A stretch of 64,000 bases of DNA, from the NCBI RefSeq assembly GCF_016863435.1, contig NZ_BOOW01000010.1, forward strand, positions 124,001 to 188,000, read 5' to 3'. Shown piece by piece: positions 51,886 through 60,412 of the stretch (the first letter of the stretch is position 1; each line of letters opens with the position of its first letter). The translations under genes and the position numbers were made by a program. Origin of the DNA: Sinosporangium siamense. Its GTDB lineage: Bacteria > Actinomycetota > Actinomycetes > Streptosporangiales > Streptosporangiaceae. The notes under the pieces are model-generated. The model saw nothing but the letters and a program-made list of their open reading frames with translations. It was not told the origin of the DNA and made no database searches.

Positions 51886-52920
51886 ATGCTCGTAAGCGCG
51901 CCCACCGCGCCCAAGGGCAGGGAATCCCGCTGGAGCCGCAACTCCGGCCTCGCCCTGCTCCTGACGGCCGTGCTCGTGGTGGCGGTGCTCTCCCTGGGGA
52001 TCGGCAGCCGATTCGTGCCCCCGGGCGAGGTGTTGAACGCCCTGTTCAACCCGAGTTCCAGCTTCGCCACGACGATCGTGCACGACCTGCGCATGCCCCG
52101 CACCCTCGGCGGGCTGGCGCTCGGGGCCGCGCTCGGCATGTCGGGCGCGGTCATGCAGGGCCTGACCCGCAACCCGATCGCCGACCCCGGCATCCTCGGG
52201 GTGCACGCGGGCGCGGCGTTCGGTGTGGTGCTCGCGATCCACCTGTTCGGCATCCTCGGCTTCCACGGACACATGCTCTTCGCGTTCGCCGGCGCCGTCG
52301 TCGTCAGCGTCGTCGTCTGGATGGCGGGCTCCTCCGGCCGCGGCGGCGCGACACCGGTCAAGGTCGCCCTCGCCGGGGCGGCGATCACGGCGTTCGTCGG
52401 CTCGGCGACCACCCTGGTGCTCTATGCCGACGAGGTCGCCTTCGACGAGTTCCGCTTCTGGACGATCGGCTCGCTCTCCGGCACCAAGGCCACCACGCTC
52501 GTCTCGGCTCTGCCGTTCCTCATCGCGGGCACGCTGCTCGCGCTGATCCTCACCCGGGGGCTCAACGGCCTGGCGATGGGGGAGGACATGGCACGCTCGC
52601 TCGGGCTGCGTGTGCACAACGTGCGGGTGTTGTCGGCGGTCGCGGTGGTGCTCCTGTCGGGTACGGCTGTCGCCGTGGCCGGCCCGATCGGCTTCATCGG
52701 GTTGACCGTGCCGCATCTCGCGCGGTTCGCGGCCGGCCAGGACTACCGCTGGATCGTGCCCTACTCGGCGCTGATGGGGGCGGTCCTGCTGCTCGGGGCC
52801 GACGTGATCGGGCGCGTCATCGCGAGTCCGGCGGAGGTGCAGGTCGGCGCGGTGACCGCGGCGATCGGCGCGCCGCTGTTCATCTGGTTCGTACGGCGTG
52901 CGGCGGTGCGTGCCCTGTGA
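51886..52920 (+). CDS. Siderophore ABC transporter permease 1 (FecCD family)
   Basis: 344 residues if the ATG at 51886, downstream of the iron box, is used; upstream in-frame starts would place the operator inside the gene. About nine membrane helices. Family motifs: RMPRTLGGLALGAALGMSGA, LTRNPIADPGILGV and GFIGLTVPHLARF. It forms the importer channel with the next permease. The last codons overlap the following GTG. Confidence 0.9.
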   Translation: MLVSAPTAPKGRESRWSRNSGLALLLTAVLVVAVLSLGIGSRFVPPGEVLNALFNPSSSFATTIVHDLRMPRTLGGLALGAALGMSGAVMQGLTRNPIADPGILGVHAGAAFGVVLAIHLFGILGFHGHMLFAFAGAVVVSVVVWMAGSSGRGGATPVKVALAGAAITAFVGSATTLVLYADEVAFDEFRFWTIGSLSGTKATTLVSALPFLIAGTLLALILTRGLNGLAMGEDMARSLGLRVHNVRVLSAVAVVLLSGTAVAVAGPIGFIGLTVPHLARFAAGQDYRWIVPYSALMGAVLLLGADVIGRVIASPAEVQVGAVTAAIGAPLFIWFVRRAAVRAL

Positions 52921-53975
52921 CCACGATGACGGCCAGACGGAACAGAGTCCGCCTTGGCAGTGCCGTACGGCTCGGCCCCGCATCCATGCGTGTGTTCCCG
53001 AGGGCCGTGGCGGTCGCTGCGGCGGTGGGGCTGGCGCTGCTCGGTGTGCTGCTGCTCGCGGTGTGCGTCGGCGACTATCCGCTGCCGATCGACCGGGTGC
53101 TCCACGCGGTGTTCGGCGGCACCGGCGGCCAGACGTACATCGTCAGGGAGTTCCGCCTGCCCCGCGCCCTCGTCGGGGCGCTGGCGGGGGCGGCGCTCGC
53201 GACCGCGGGGGCGATCTTCCAGTCGCTGACCCGCAACGATCTGGCGAGTCCCGACATCCTCGGCGTGGAGTCCGGTGCCGGGTTCGCCGCGGTCATCCTG
53301 ATCGCGTTCGGGATCGGCGGCACCCTGTCGGTCACCGGCATGGCGCTGCTCGGCGCGGTCACGGCGACGCTCGTCGTCTATGTTCTCGCCTACCACCGCG
53401 GCCTTCTCGGCATGCGGATGATTCTCGTCGGCATCGGCGTCAACGCGGTCATCGCCAGTGCCACGACCTACGTGCTCATGCTGGCCGACCTGCACGACGC
53501 CCAGATGGCGCACAACTGGCTGCTCGGCAGCTTCAACGACCGGCGCTGGGAGCACGTGCTCTCCCTCGGCGTCCCCGTGGCGATCCTGCTGCCGCCGGCC
53601 CTCCTCCAGGCCAGGCGGCTGCGCATGCTGACGCTCGGCGACGACGTGTCGCGCTCCCTCGGACTGCGGGTGGAGCCGGCGAGGTTCGGCCTGGTCGCCG
53701 TCGCCGTGCTGCTGGCCGCGGTCACCGTGTCCATCGTCGGACCGGTCGGCTTTGTGGCCCTCGTCGCCCCCCACATCGCGCGCCGGCTCACCGGCCGGCC
53801 CGGCGGAGCGCTGTTCACCTCGGCTCTCGTCGGCGCGCTGCTCGCGGTCGCCGCCGACCTCGCGGGCCGGACGCTGTTCGGCGCGGTGGAGATGCCCGTC
53901 GGTGTGATCACGGCCTTCGCGGGCGGGCCGTGGCTGATTTACCTGCTCATTCGTCCAGGACGAAAGGAATCATGA
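52917..53975 (+). CDS. Siderophore ABC transporter permease 2 (FecCD family)
   Basis: 352 residues from a GTG overlapping the previous stop (GTGA). Motifs parallel those of permease 1: RLPRALVGALAGAALATAGA, LTRNDLASPDILGVESG and GFVALVAPHIARRL. A basic N-terminus of about 25 residues precedes the first helix. No ATP-binding gene lies in this operon, so the ATPase must be supplied from elsewhere. Confidence 0.92.
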   Translation: MTTMTARRNRVRLGSAVRLGPASMRVFPRAVAVAAAVGLALLGVLLLAVCVGDYPLPIDRVLHAVFGGTGGQTYIVREFRLPRALVGALAGAALATAGAIFQSLTRNDLASPDILGVESGAGFAAVILIAFGIGGTLSVTGMALLGAVTATLVVYVLAYHRGLLGMRMILVGIGVNAVIASATTYVLMLADLHDAQMAHNWLLGSFNDRRWEHVLSLGVPVAILLPPALLQARRLRMLTLGDDVSRSLGLRVEPARFGLVAVAVLLAAVTVSIVGPVGFVALVAPHIARRLTGRPGGALFTSALVGALLAVAADLAGRTLFGAVEMPVGVITAFAGGPWLIYLLIRPGRKES

Positions 53976-54964
53976 TGTTCGGCAAGACCGCGTGGCGCAG
54001 CCTCGCATTGGGTGTGGCCGCCATGCTGGCGCTGTCCGCCTGCGGCGGCGGCGAAACCGCCGCCGCCCCGGCGGGCGACGGCGGAGACAAAGGGGGCGCC
54101 GCGGCGACCCGTGAGGTCACCCACACGCTCGGCACCACCAAGGTGCCGGCCGATCCCAAGCGGGTGGTCGTGCTCGGCGACCAGACGCTCGACTTCGCCG
54201 TCGCCGCCGGCATCAAGCCGGTCGGCATCAGCTCCACTCGCGGTCTGTCCGGCCCCAACCCGTACATCGCGGACCAGGTGGCGGGTGTGCCCGTCGTCGG
54301 CAACCTCCGTGAGATCAACTACGAGGCCGTCGCCAAGACCGAGCCCGACATGATCGTCGCGGTGGGCTGGCTGCTCGACGACGCCTCCTACAAGCAGCTC
54401 AGCGGCATCGCCCCGACGGTCACCACCGGCGACCCGAAGGCCGAGATCGAGCGCTGGCGCGAGGACATCGTCGAGTCCGGCCGCGTCTTCGGCAAGCCCG
54501 ACGTCGCCACCAGGCTCGTCGGCGAGATCGAAGACAAGATCAAGAAGACGAAGGAGGTCCTCGGCGACGTCAAGGACGAGAAGGTCGTCCTGATCCGCTG
54601 GGCCGACTCCGGCCCCACCCCGATGCTCCGCGGCATGCAGGCCGGTCAGCTCCTCAGCGAGCTCGGCTACTCGTGGCCGTCGATCGTCGACAAGGAGGCC
54701 GGCGGCCACGGCCCGGCGCTGAGCCTGGAGCGCCTCGACGAGATCGACGTCGACCACATCTTCGTCAGCACGCTGAACCCCGCGGCCGACAAGAGCCTCG
54801 AAGAGGCCAAGACGCAGCCCGCGTGGACGTCTCTCAAGGCCGTCAAGGAGAACCGCGTCAAGACCGTGCGCAACGACCTGTGGAACAACAGCCCCGGCCC
54901 GCTGGCCGCGAAGGCGTTCCTGGACGACTTCGCCGCGCAGTTCAAGCTGACCGTCGCGCAGTAG
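53972..54964 (+). CDS. Siderophore-binding lipoprotein (FepB/FhuD type)
   Basis: 330 residues; AAAGGAAT precedes an ATG pair, and the first overlaps the permease stop. Lipobox LALSAC with Cys near residue 24, then an Ala/Gly linker. The periplasmic-binding domain shows KRVVVLGDQTLDFAVAAGI, AKTEPDMIVAVG and DVDHIFVST. It captures ferric siderophore for the two permeases. A terminator follows. Confidence 0.92.
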   Translation: MMFGKTAWRSLALGVAAMLALSACGGGETAAAPAGDGGDKGGAAATREVTHTLGTTKVPADPKRVVVLGDQTLDFAVAAGIKPVGISSTRGLSGPNPYIADQVAGVPVVGNLREINYEAVAKTEPDMIVAVGWLLDDASYKQLSGIAPTVTTGDPKAEIERWREDIVESGRVFGKPDVATRLVGEIEDKIKKTKEVLGDVKDEKVVLIRWADSGPTPMLRGMQAGQLLSELGYSWPSIVDKEAGGHGPALSLERLDEIDVDHIFVSTLNPAADKSLEEAKTQPAWTSLKAVKENRVKTVRNDLWNNSPGPLAAKAFLDDFAAQFKLTVAQ

Positions 54965-54978
54965 CGCGCCAGTGGACG

Positions 54979-55006
54979 AGGCCCGCGTCCGGGGGAGCGC
55001 GGGCCT
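54979..55006. terminator. Terminator of the siderophore operon
   Basis: AGGCCCGCG (54979-54987) pairs with CGCGGGCCT (54998-55006) across a ten-base loop, 15 bases past the stop. The DUF4328 gene converges on it. Confidence 0.75.
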
Positions 55007-55051
55007 TCAGCTCGCGTGCGCCGGCGACCGGGCGTGTGCCGTGCCGGGTGT

Positions 55052-55753
55052 TCAGCGTGTGCGCGGCGGCACGGAGGTGAGCTCGTGTGGGAGGGGTACG
55101 GTGACCAGCGGCGGCGTCGCCGGGCGGGGTGCCCGGGCGACTGTCGTCTGGAGGCGGGTGATCTCGCGTACGGTGGCCGCGCAGAGCAGCGCCGCGACGA
55201 CGGTGACAGCGGCCTCCAGCGGCCCAAGGCCGGTGAGTCCGGGCATCGCGGCGTCGGCCGGGGGCGCCAGCCGCACGACGAACAGCACCACCGTCGCCGC
55301 GAGGCTCAGCCACCAGGCCAGCACCAGCGCCACCCAGCGGCCTCTGCGCTCCTCCACGGGGGCGGCGCCCTGCCAGAGGCGGTCCAGCAGCATCGGCGGC
55401 GCCATGAGGTTCACAAGGGGGACGGCCCAGGCCGCGAGGGCCGACCGCAGCGCGGGGGCGCCCGGCTCGTCGGCCTGGCAGGCCCGGGTCAGCCAGGTGA
55501 GGTAGCTCAGCGCGGCGGCCGCCGTGGTGGCGACCGCGGCCAGGATGAGCACGGCGAAGACGGTCACCGCGCCGACGACGGCCTGCGCTCCGGGGGAGCG
55601 GGGGTCTCCGTCGAGGGCGGCGAGTTCCTCGGCCAGCCGCCTGCCGCGGAGCGTCTCGAACACCACCAGTGCGATGACCGCCGAACACTGCGCCGCCAAG
55701 GTCGTATAGACGGCGGAGGCCGACCTGGTCGGCGGTGGCGGGGCAAGGCGCAT
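55052..55753 (-). CDS. DUF4328 membrane protein
   Basis: 233 residues with about five hydrophobic helices. The DUF4328 pattern is visible: YLTWLTRACQ, then WAVPLVNLMAPPMLLDRLWQ. A G-rich ribosome site (GGGGGAATGA) precedes the ATG. Function unknown; a common actinobacterial membrane protein often near regulators. Confidence 0.82.
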   Translation of the reverse strand: MRLAPPPPTRSASAVYTTLAAQCSAVIALVVFETLRGRRLAEELAALDGDPRSPGAQAVVGAVTVFAVLILAAVATTAAAALSYLTWLTRACQADEPGAPALRSALAAWAVPLVNLMAPPMLLDRLWQGAAPVEERRGRWVALVLAWWLSLAATVVLFVVRLAPPADAAMPGLTGLGPLEAAVTVVAALLCAATVREITRLQTTVARAPRPATPPLVTVPLPHELTSVPPRTR

Positions 55754-55909
55754 CTGTCATTCCCCCCGGCGTGCGCTGAAGGACTCGCCAGGTTCCTATC
55801 CCGTGGTCACCACCGTTAATCAGGCCATCGCGCCTGGTCACAGCACTATCACCTGACTATCACCCAATGAGGGTGACAAACCCCCTCAGAACGCAGGCTT
55901 CACAAGCTG

Positions 55910-56009
55910 CCCCAAGGACGTCACAACTCACCTCACAACGCGACCGGGCGTCTCGGGCGCCACGTGACTGGGGATCCCCCCAAGGACGTCGCGACTCACC
56001 TCACGACGC
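55910..56009. repeat. Two 32-base direct repeats duplicating the 3' end of the response regulator gene
   Basis: Copies at 55910-55941 and 55978-56009 agree at 29 of 32 bases; all three differences are A in the left copy and G in the right. The right copy contains the stop and last codons of the response regulator. The period is 68 bases. Confidence 0.8.
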
Positions 56010-56646
56010 CCGACTCCCAAGCCCAGGCCGCGATCTCCCCCCGGTTGCGTGCGCCCAGCTTCGCCTGGATCGATCCCAGGTGCGTCTTCACCGTGGACAA
56101 CGAGATGAACAACTCGGCGGCCACCTCCTGGTTGGTCCGCCCTCGCGCCACGTGCCGCACCACGTCGAGCTCACGATCGGTCAGCGGCTCGATGAGCGGC
56201 TTGGCGTTGCTGGGACGCGGCTTGGCGAAGTGGGCGAGCAGCCGTACCGTCACCGAGGGCGACACGAGCGCGTCACCCGCCGCGGCGGCCCTGACGGCCT
56301 CGATGAGCAGTGTCGGCCCGCTGTCTTTCAACAGGAAGCCGCACGCGCCGGAGCGCAGCGCCCCGTAGACGTATTCGTCCAGGTCGAAGGTCGTGACGAT
56401 CACGACGCGCATGGGCTGTTCCGCCTCAGGGCCGGCGAGGATGCGCGTCACCTCCAGCCCGTCCAGCTTGGGCATGCGGATGTCGAGCAGGCACACGTCC
56501 GGGCGCAGCCGCCGCGCCTGCTCCACGGCGGCGGCGCCGTCTGCCACGGCAGCCACGACCTCCATGTCCGGCTGGGCGTCAAGGATCATCTGAAAGCCGG
56601 TACGCACAAGTTCCTGGTCGTCGGCGATGAGTACCCGAATCGTCAC
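55996..56646 (-). CDS. NarL/LuxR-family response regulator, orphan
   Basis: 216 residues from a GTG. Receiver domain: ADDQE, phosphoacceptor Asp in LLDIRMPKLDG, VTTFD, and Lys in FLLKDSG. LuxR-type DNA-binding domain near 150-212 (LTDRELDVVRHVARGRTNQE, then SLSTVKTHLGSIQAKLG). No kinase gene is adjacent; the neighbour across the divergent promoter is an ABC exporter, its likely target. It strongly resembles the regulator at 115-771. Confidence 0.92.
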   Translation of the reverse strand: MTIRVLIADDQELVRTGFQMILDAQPDMEVVAAVADGAAAVEQARRLRPDVCLLDIRMPKLDGLEVTRILAGPEAEQPMRVVIVTTFDLDEYVYGALRSGACGFLLKDSGPTLLIEAVRAAAAGDALVSPSVTVRLLAHFAKPRPSNAKPLIEPLTDRELDVVRHVARGRTNQEVAAELFISLSTVKTHLGSIQAKLGARNRGEIAAWAWESGVVR

Positions 56647-56754
56647 CTTGGTGATTCTGCCAGCCTCTATCAGCCGTTCGGCCGATACCTGCTCAGCGTG
56701 GACCCGACGCTCGGCCGATCCGCAGGACCGGGTGCCCGCGAAAGGCTTTCCTGC

Positions 56755-57495
56755 ATGAGTGAGGCATCGATGAGAGCGGCGGGTCCATGGAACACGCATG
56801 ACAAGACGCAGGGAAGCGTCGTGCTGGAGGGCCGCGCACTGGAGAAGCGCTTCGGCTCGACGGTCGCGCTGGCCGGGGTCGAGCAGGCGGTGCGGCAAGG
56901 GGAGGCGCTCGCCGTCATGGGCCCGAGCGGATCGGGCAAGTCGACGCTGCTGCACTGCCTGGCCGGGATCATGAAGCCCGACGCCGGGGAGGTGCACCTG
57001 CTCGGCCGCCGCGTCGACACCATGGGCGAGCGGGAGCGCAGCGCGCTCAGGCGCACGAGGTTCGGGTTCGTGTTCCAGTTCGGCCAGCTCCTGCCGGAGC
57101 TCCCGGCCGAGGAGAACGTCGCGCTGCCCCTGATGCTGGGCGGCGTGCCGCGAGGCCAGGCCGTACGGCAGGCCCGCGGATGGTTCGCCCCGCTCGGCCT
57201 CACCGGCATGGAGGGCCGTAGGCCCGGCGAGCTGTCCGGCGGGCAGGCGCAGCGCGTGGCCATCGCGCGGGCCCTCGTGACCCGCCCGGCGGTGGTGTTC
57301 GCCGACGAGCCGACCGGCGCGCTCGACCAGACCACCGGCCACGAGGTGATGAACCTCCTCGTCTCGGCCATCAAGGAGAACGGCGCCGCCCTGGTCGTCG
57401 TCACCCACGACCGGCAGGTCGCCGACTGGTGCGACCGGGTCGTGGAGGTCCGCGACGGCCGCATCGTCACCCCCGCGGCAGGCGCGGCGCGATGA
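56755..57495 (+). CDS. ABC exporter ATP-binding protein (MacB/LolD type)
   Basis: 246 residues. Walker A GPSGSGKST, Q-loop VFQFGQLLPEL, signature LSGGQAQRVAIARA, Walker B VVFADEPTGALD, His-switch VVTHDRQVADWCD. AAAGG lies upstream of the ATG. It is coupled by ATGA to the permease gene. Together they resemble MacB-like exporters of peptides or antibiotics. Confidence 0.93.
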   Translation: MSEASMRAAGPWNTHDKTQGSVVLEGRALEKRFGSTVALAGVEQAVRQGEALAVMGPSGSGKSTLLHCLAGIMKPDAGEVHLLGRRVDTMGERERSALRRTRFGFVFQFGQLLPELPAEENVALPLMLGGVPRGQAVRQARGWFAPLGLTGMEGRRPGELSGGQAQRVAIARALVTRPAVVFADEPTGALDQTTGHEVMNLLVSAIKENGAALVVVTHDRQVADWCDRVVEVRDGRIVTPAAGAAR

Positions 57496-59237
57496 ACTCG
57501 ATCAGGCTGAGCTGGCGGCTGCTGCGCGGCGGCGGTCGTAAGGGGCTGCTCGGGGCGGGACTGACATTGGCCGCGGTGGCGGTGTCGTCCATGTTGCTCG
57601 TCTTCGCGGTGACGGTGAATTTCGCGTTCGACGGCCGCGCCGATCGCAGCGCGTGGCGCAACCCGCCACCGGCGGCGAAGGTGACCGGAAAGAAGAGCCC
57701 GCACAAGAAGGACGCGGTCGCGGTGCAGGCCGTGCACTATCAAGCGGTGGGCGACCGGATGCTCACCGTCGTGCGCCTGGCCGCGCTCGACGAGCGGGCC
57801 ACACCCCCGCCCGGCCTCGACCGCCTGCCCGCCCCAGGCCAGGTCGTGCTCTCCCCGGCTCTGGCGGAGGTCCTCTCCGGGCTCGGCGGCGCGATCGGCG
57901 ACCTGCGCCCGCAGCCGGAGGGTTCGGTCCGGCTCGGCGACGAGGCGCTCATCCATCCGGGGGAACTCGTCGCGGTCGTCGGCCACACCCCGGACGACCC
58001 CGAACTGCTGAAACCCCGGAAGGGGGCCCACGGCAAGGACGTCCCGGCCACGTGGATCAAGGGTTTCGCCAACGAGCCGACCAACGACGCCATCGCCTAT
58101 CAGGCGCTCGCCCTCATCGCGACGGTGCTGATCGTGGTGCCGCTGCTGGTGTTCGGCGGCGCGGCGGCCAGGCTCACGGTGGCCAGGCGCGACCAGCGGC
58201 TCGCCGCGCTCCGGCTCGTCGGGGCGACCCCCGGCCAGGTCGTGCTGATGACGGTCGCCGAGGCCATGGTGGTGGCCTTCGCGGGCGCGGTGCTCGGTGT
58301 CGTGTTGTACGGCGCCGCCGCGCCGGCGTTGTCCCGCATCGAGATCGGCGGCGGCCCGTGGTTCGCGGGTGACCTGTGGCCGGGTCCGCTCCCGCTGCTC
58401 GCCGTGGTGCTCGCCGTGCCGCTGCTCGTGGGGGTCTCCGCCGTCGCCGGCCTGCGGCGTGTCGTGGTGAGCCCGCTCGGCGTGGCCAAGCGGGAGACCC
58501 CGCCCGGCATGAGGGCCGTCCGGGTGGTCGTGTTCCTCGCGGTGGTGGCGGCCTTCCCGGTGAGGACCGCCGGGGTCGGCGTCGGTGTCGTCGCGGTGAT
58601 GCTGGGCCTCGTCTTCCTCTGCGTCAACCTGGTCGGCCCCTGGGTGGTGGCCCTGATCGGACGCGTCACGACGCGTATGGCGAGGACCCCGGCCAGGCTG
58701 CTCGCGGGACGCCGCCTGACCGACGACCCCCGCTCCGCCTGGCGGACCGTCAGCGGTGTGGCGATGACCGGGTTCGTGGCGGGGTTCATCGGGCTGCTGA
58801 CCCCCGGCATCACGTCCGGCGAGGTGGAGGACCCCGGTGTCGCCATGCTGATTCAGGATCTCAAGACCGGGACGATCGTGGTGCTGACCGTGTCGTTCCT
58901 CGTCGCCATCGCGAGCGCCGGCATCACGGCGGCCTCGTCGATCCTGGACCGCCGGCAGACCTATGCGCTGCTGCGCCTGGCGGGCACCCCGCTTGAGGTG
59001 CTGGACCGGGCGCGGCGGGCCGAGACGCTGATCCCGCTGACCGTGATGGGCGGCGGCTCGATCGCGACGGGCGCCTTCACCGCCATGTCGTTCACGGGGG
59101 GCGTGCCCAGTGCCGACGGGCTGATCGTCCTTGGGGTGTCGGTGGCCGCCGGGTTCGCCGGTGTGGTCGCGGCCGGAGCTCTGAGCAGGCCGCTGCTCCG
59201 CTCGGTCACGACCGAGCCGGTGCCCCGGCCGGATTAG
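57492..59237 (+). CDS. FtsX-like ABC permease
   Basis: 581 residues; the ATG overlaps the ATPase stop (ATGA). One N-terminal helix, an outer domain (about 50-195), then two clusters of helices with the FtsX core (ARRDQRLAALRLVGATPGQV at about 230-250, and again DRRQTYALLRLAGTPLEVLD at about 495-515). It is the membrane partner of the MacB-like ATPase. The transported compound is unknown. Confidence 0.92.
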   Translation: MNSIRLSWRLLRGGGRKGLLGAGLTLAAVAVSSMLLVFAVTVNFAFDGRADRSAWRNPPPAAKVTGKKSPHKKDAVAVQAVHYQAVGDRMLTVVRLAALDERATPPPGLDRLPAPGQVVLSPALAEVLSGLGGAIGDLRPQPEGSVRLGDEALIHPGELVAVVGHTPDDPELLKPRKGAHGKDVPATWIKGFANEPTNDAIAYQALALIATVLIVVPLLVFGGAAARLTVARRDQRLAALRLVGATPGQVVLMTVAEAMVVAFAGAVLGVVLYGAAAPALSRIEIGGGPWFAGDLWPGPLPLLAVVLAVPLLVGVSAVAGLRRVVVSPLGVAKRETPPGMRAVRVVVFLAVVAAFPVRTAGVGVGVVAVMLGLVFLCVNLVGPWVVALIGRVTTRMARTPARLLAGRRLTDDPRSAWRTVSGVAMTGFVAGFIGLLTPGITSGEVEDPGVAMLIQDLKTGTIVVLTVSFLVAIASAGITAASSILDRRQTYALLRLAGTPLEVLDRARRAETLIPLTVMGGGSIATGAFTAMSFTGGVPSADGLIVLGVSVAAGFAGVVAAGALSRPLLRSVTTEPVPRPD

Positions 59238-59283
59238 GAATTCCATGTTATTCAAGTAGGAAAAGTTGCAAAGGAGCACGGTG

Positions 59284-59478
59284 GTGTCTTACGGTGATGG
59301 CGTGATCCTCAGCGCACATCTGACCACCCGCGACCACGTCGACTTCTGCCGCGTCGCCAGTGCGCTCTGTCGTGACGAGCCGTTCCCGCACCGCTCGACC
59401 ACGACAGGAGAGACCCGACATGCAGGAGCTGTGGTTCACCCGCTGCCCCGTGCCCACCGCGACAGGCGTCGCCGCTGA
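59284..59478 (+). CDS. Cysteine-containing leader peptide of the sulfur operon
   Basis: 64 residues from a GTG with AAAGGAG at 59270-59276; other GTG starts at 59281 and 59302 are possible. It contains RDHVDFCRVASALCR, which matches the pattern of the short leader peptides (R-x-HVDxCR...SAxC) seen before actinobacterial sulfur genes. Two Cys codons lie close together, as expected for cysteine-responsive translational or attenuation control. Unusually the frame has no early stop and runs 59 bases into the next gene in another frame. Confidence 0.6.
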   Translation: MSYGDGVILSAHLTTRDHVDFCRVASALCRDEPFPHRSTTTGETRHAGAVVHPLPRAHRDRRRR

Positions 59479-60412
59479 CCTCGGCTGGCTCGACGACGAG
59501 TTCGGCCCCGACGGCATCGCCGTACGTTCACTGCAAGGCGGCCCCGACCCCTGGGGCCGGCACGTTTCCCGGCGACGCTTCACTCATCAGCACTTCACCC
59601 ACGAGCTCTCCGCGCTGATCCGGGAGGGCGGCAACGTGCCCGCCCTCTGGGCGAAGGCGCGGGGGCGGGACACCCGGCTGATCGGACTCACCTGGATCGA
59701 GGAGCGCCAGGTCGTCCTCACCACGCCGGGTTCCAGCATCCGCGACGCCGCCGATCTGCGCGGCAGGCGGCTCGCCCTGCCCGTGCGCACCGACGCTCCC
59801 GTCGACTTCTGGCGGGCGATGGCGCTGCGCGGCTTCCACGGCGCACTGTCCATCGCCGGGCTGACGCTCGGCGACGCCCGCCTGACCGACGTATACGTCA
59901 AGGACGATCCCGGCCACTGGGCGCCCGAGCTCGACGCTCTGGCGGCCGGCGACGTCGACGCCGTCTACGTGAAGGGCGCCCGCGCCGTCGAGGACGCCGA
60001 GCGGCGCGGCCTGCGCGTCGCGGTCGACCTCGACGCCCACCCGGACCCCGCGGTCCGCGTCAACAACGGCACACCACGCCCCATCACCGTCGACCAGTCC
60101 TTCCTCGACACCCGGCCGGACCTGGTGATCCGCTTCCTGCGTGTGCTGCTCGACGCCGTGCGCTGGACGGCGGCCTATCCGGGGGAGGCCGCACTGGTCC
60201 TCGGCCGTGAGACGGGTGCGGGTGCGGCCGGTGTCGCCGGGGCGTACGGCACGCCCGACCTGTCCATCGACCTGTCGGAGGAGCGGCTCGCGCTCCTCGC
60301 CGACCAGGAGCGGTTCCTGTGGGAGCACGGCTTCCTCGCCGAGGCGGTCGACGTCGAGGCGTGGGCCGACCACACGCCGCTGTACGGCGCACGCCTGAGG
60401 AGGACGGCATGA
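59420..60412 (+). CDS. DszB-like desulfinase or sulfonate-binding protein
   Basis: 330 residues, no signal peptide. AGGAGAG seven bases before the ATG. The N-terminus WFTRCPVPTATG matches the DszB active-site region (Cys27 in S-N-CPVPN), and an Arg before a GG (IREGGN) is in the expected place. The rest is a periplasmic-binding-like fold (SSIRDAADLRGRRLALPV; the end FLAEAVDVEAWADHTPLYG). It may therefore cleave a sulfinate cytoplasmically rather than carry a solute. First enzyme gene of the operon. Confidence 0.78.
   Translation: MQELWFTRCPVPTATGVAADLGWLDDEFGPDGIAVRSLQGGPDPWGRHVSRRRFTHQHFTHELSALIREGGNVPALWAKARGRDTRLIGLTWIEERQVVLTTPGSSIRDAADLRGRRLALPVRTDAPVDFWRAMALRGFHGALSIAGLTLGDARLTDVYVKDDPGHWAPELDALAAGDVDAVYVKGARAVEDAERRGLRVAVDLDAHPDPAVRVNNGTPRPITVDQSFLDTRPDLVIRFLRVLLDAVRWTAAYPGEAALVLGRETGAGAAGVAGAYGTPDLSIDLSEERLALLADQERFLWEHGFLAEAVDVEAWADHTPLYGARLRRTA

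Noticed and set aside
56670-59279. 869-codon open frame on the minus strand
   Set aside because: It mirrors the ABC exporter genes on the plus strand, is rich in His/Arg/Asp from GC skew and matches no family. It is a codon-bias shadow, as are similar long frames at 39824-41887 and 9218-11176.
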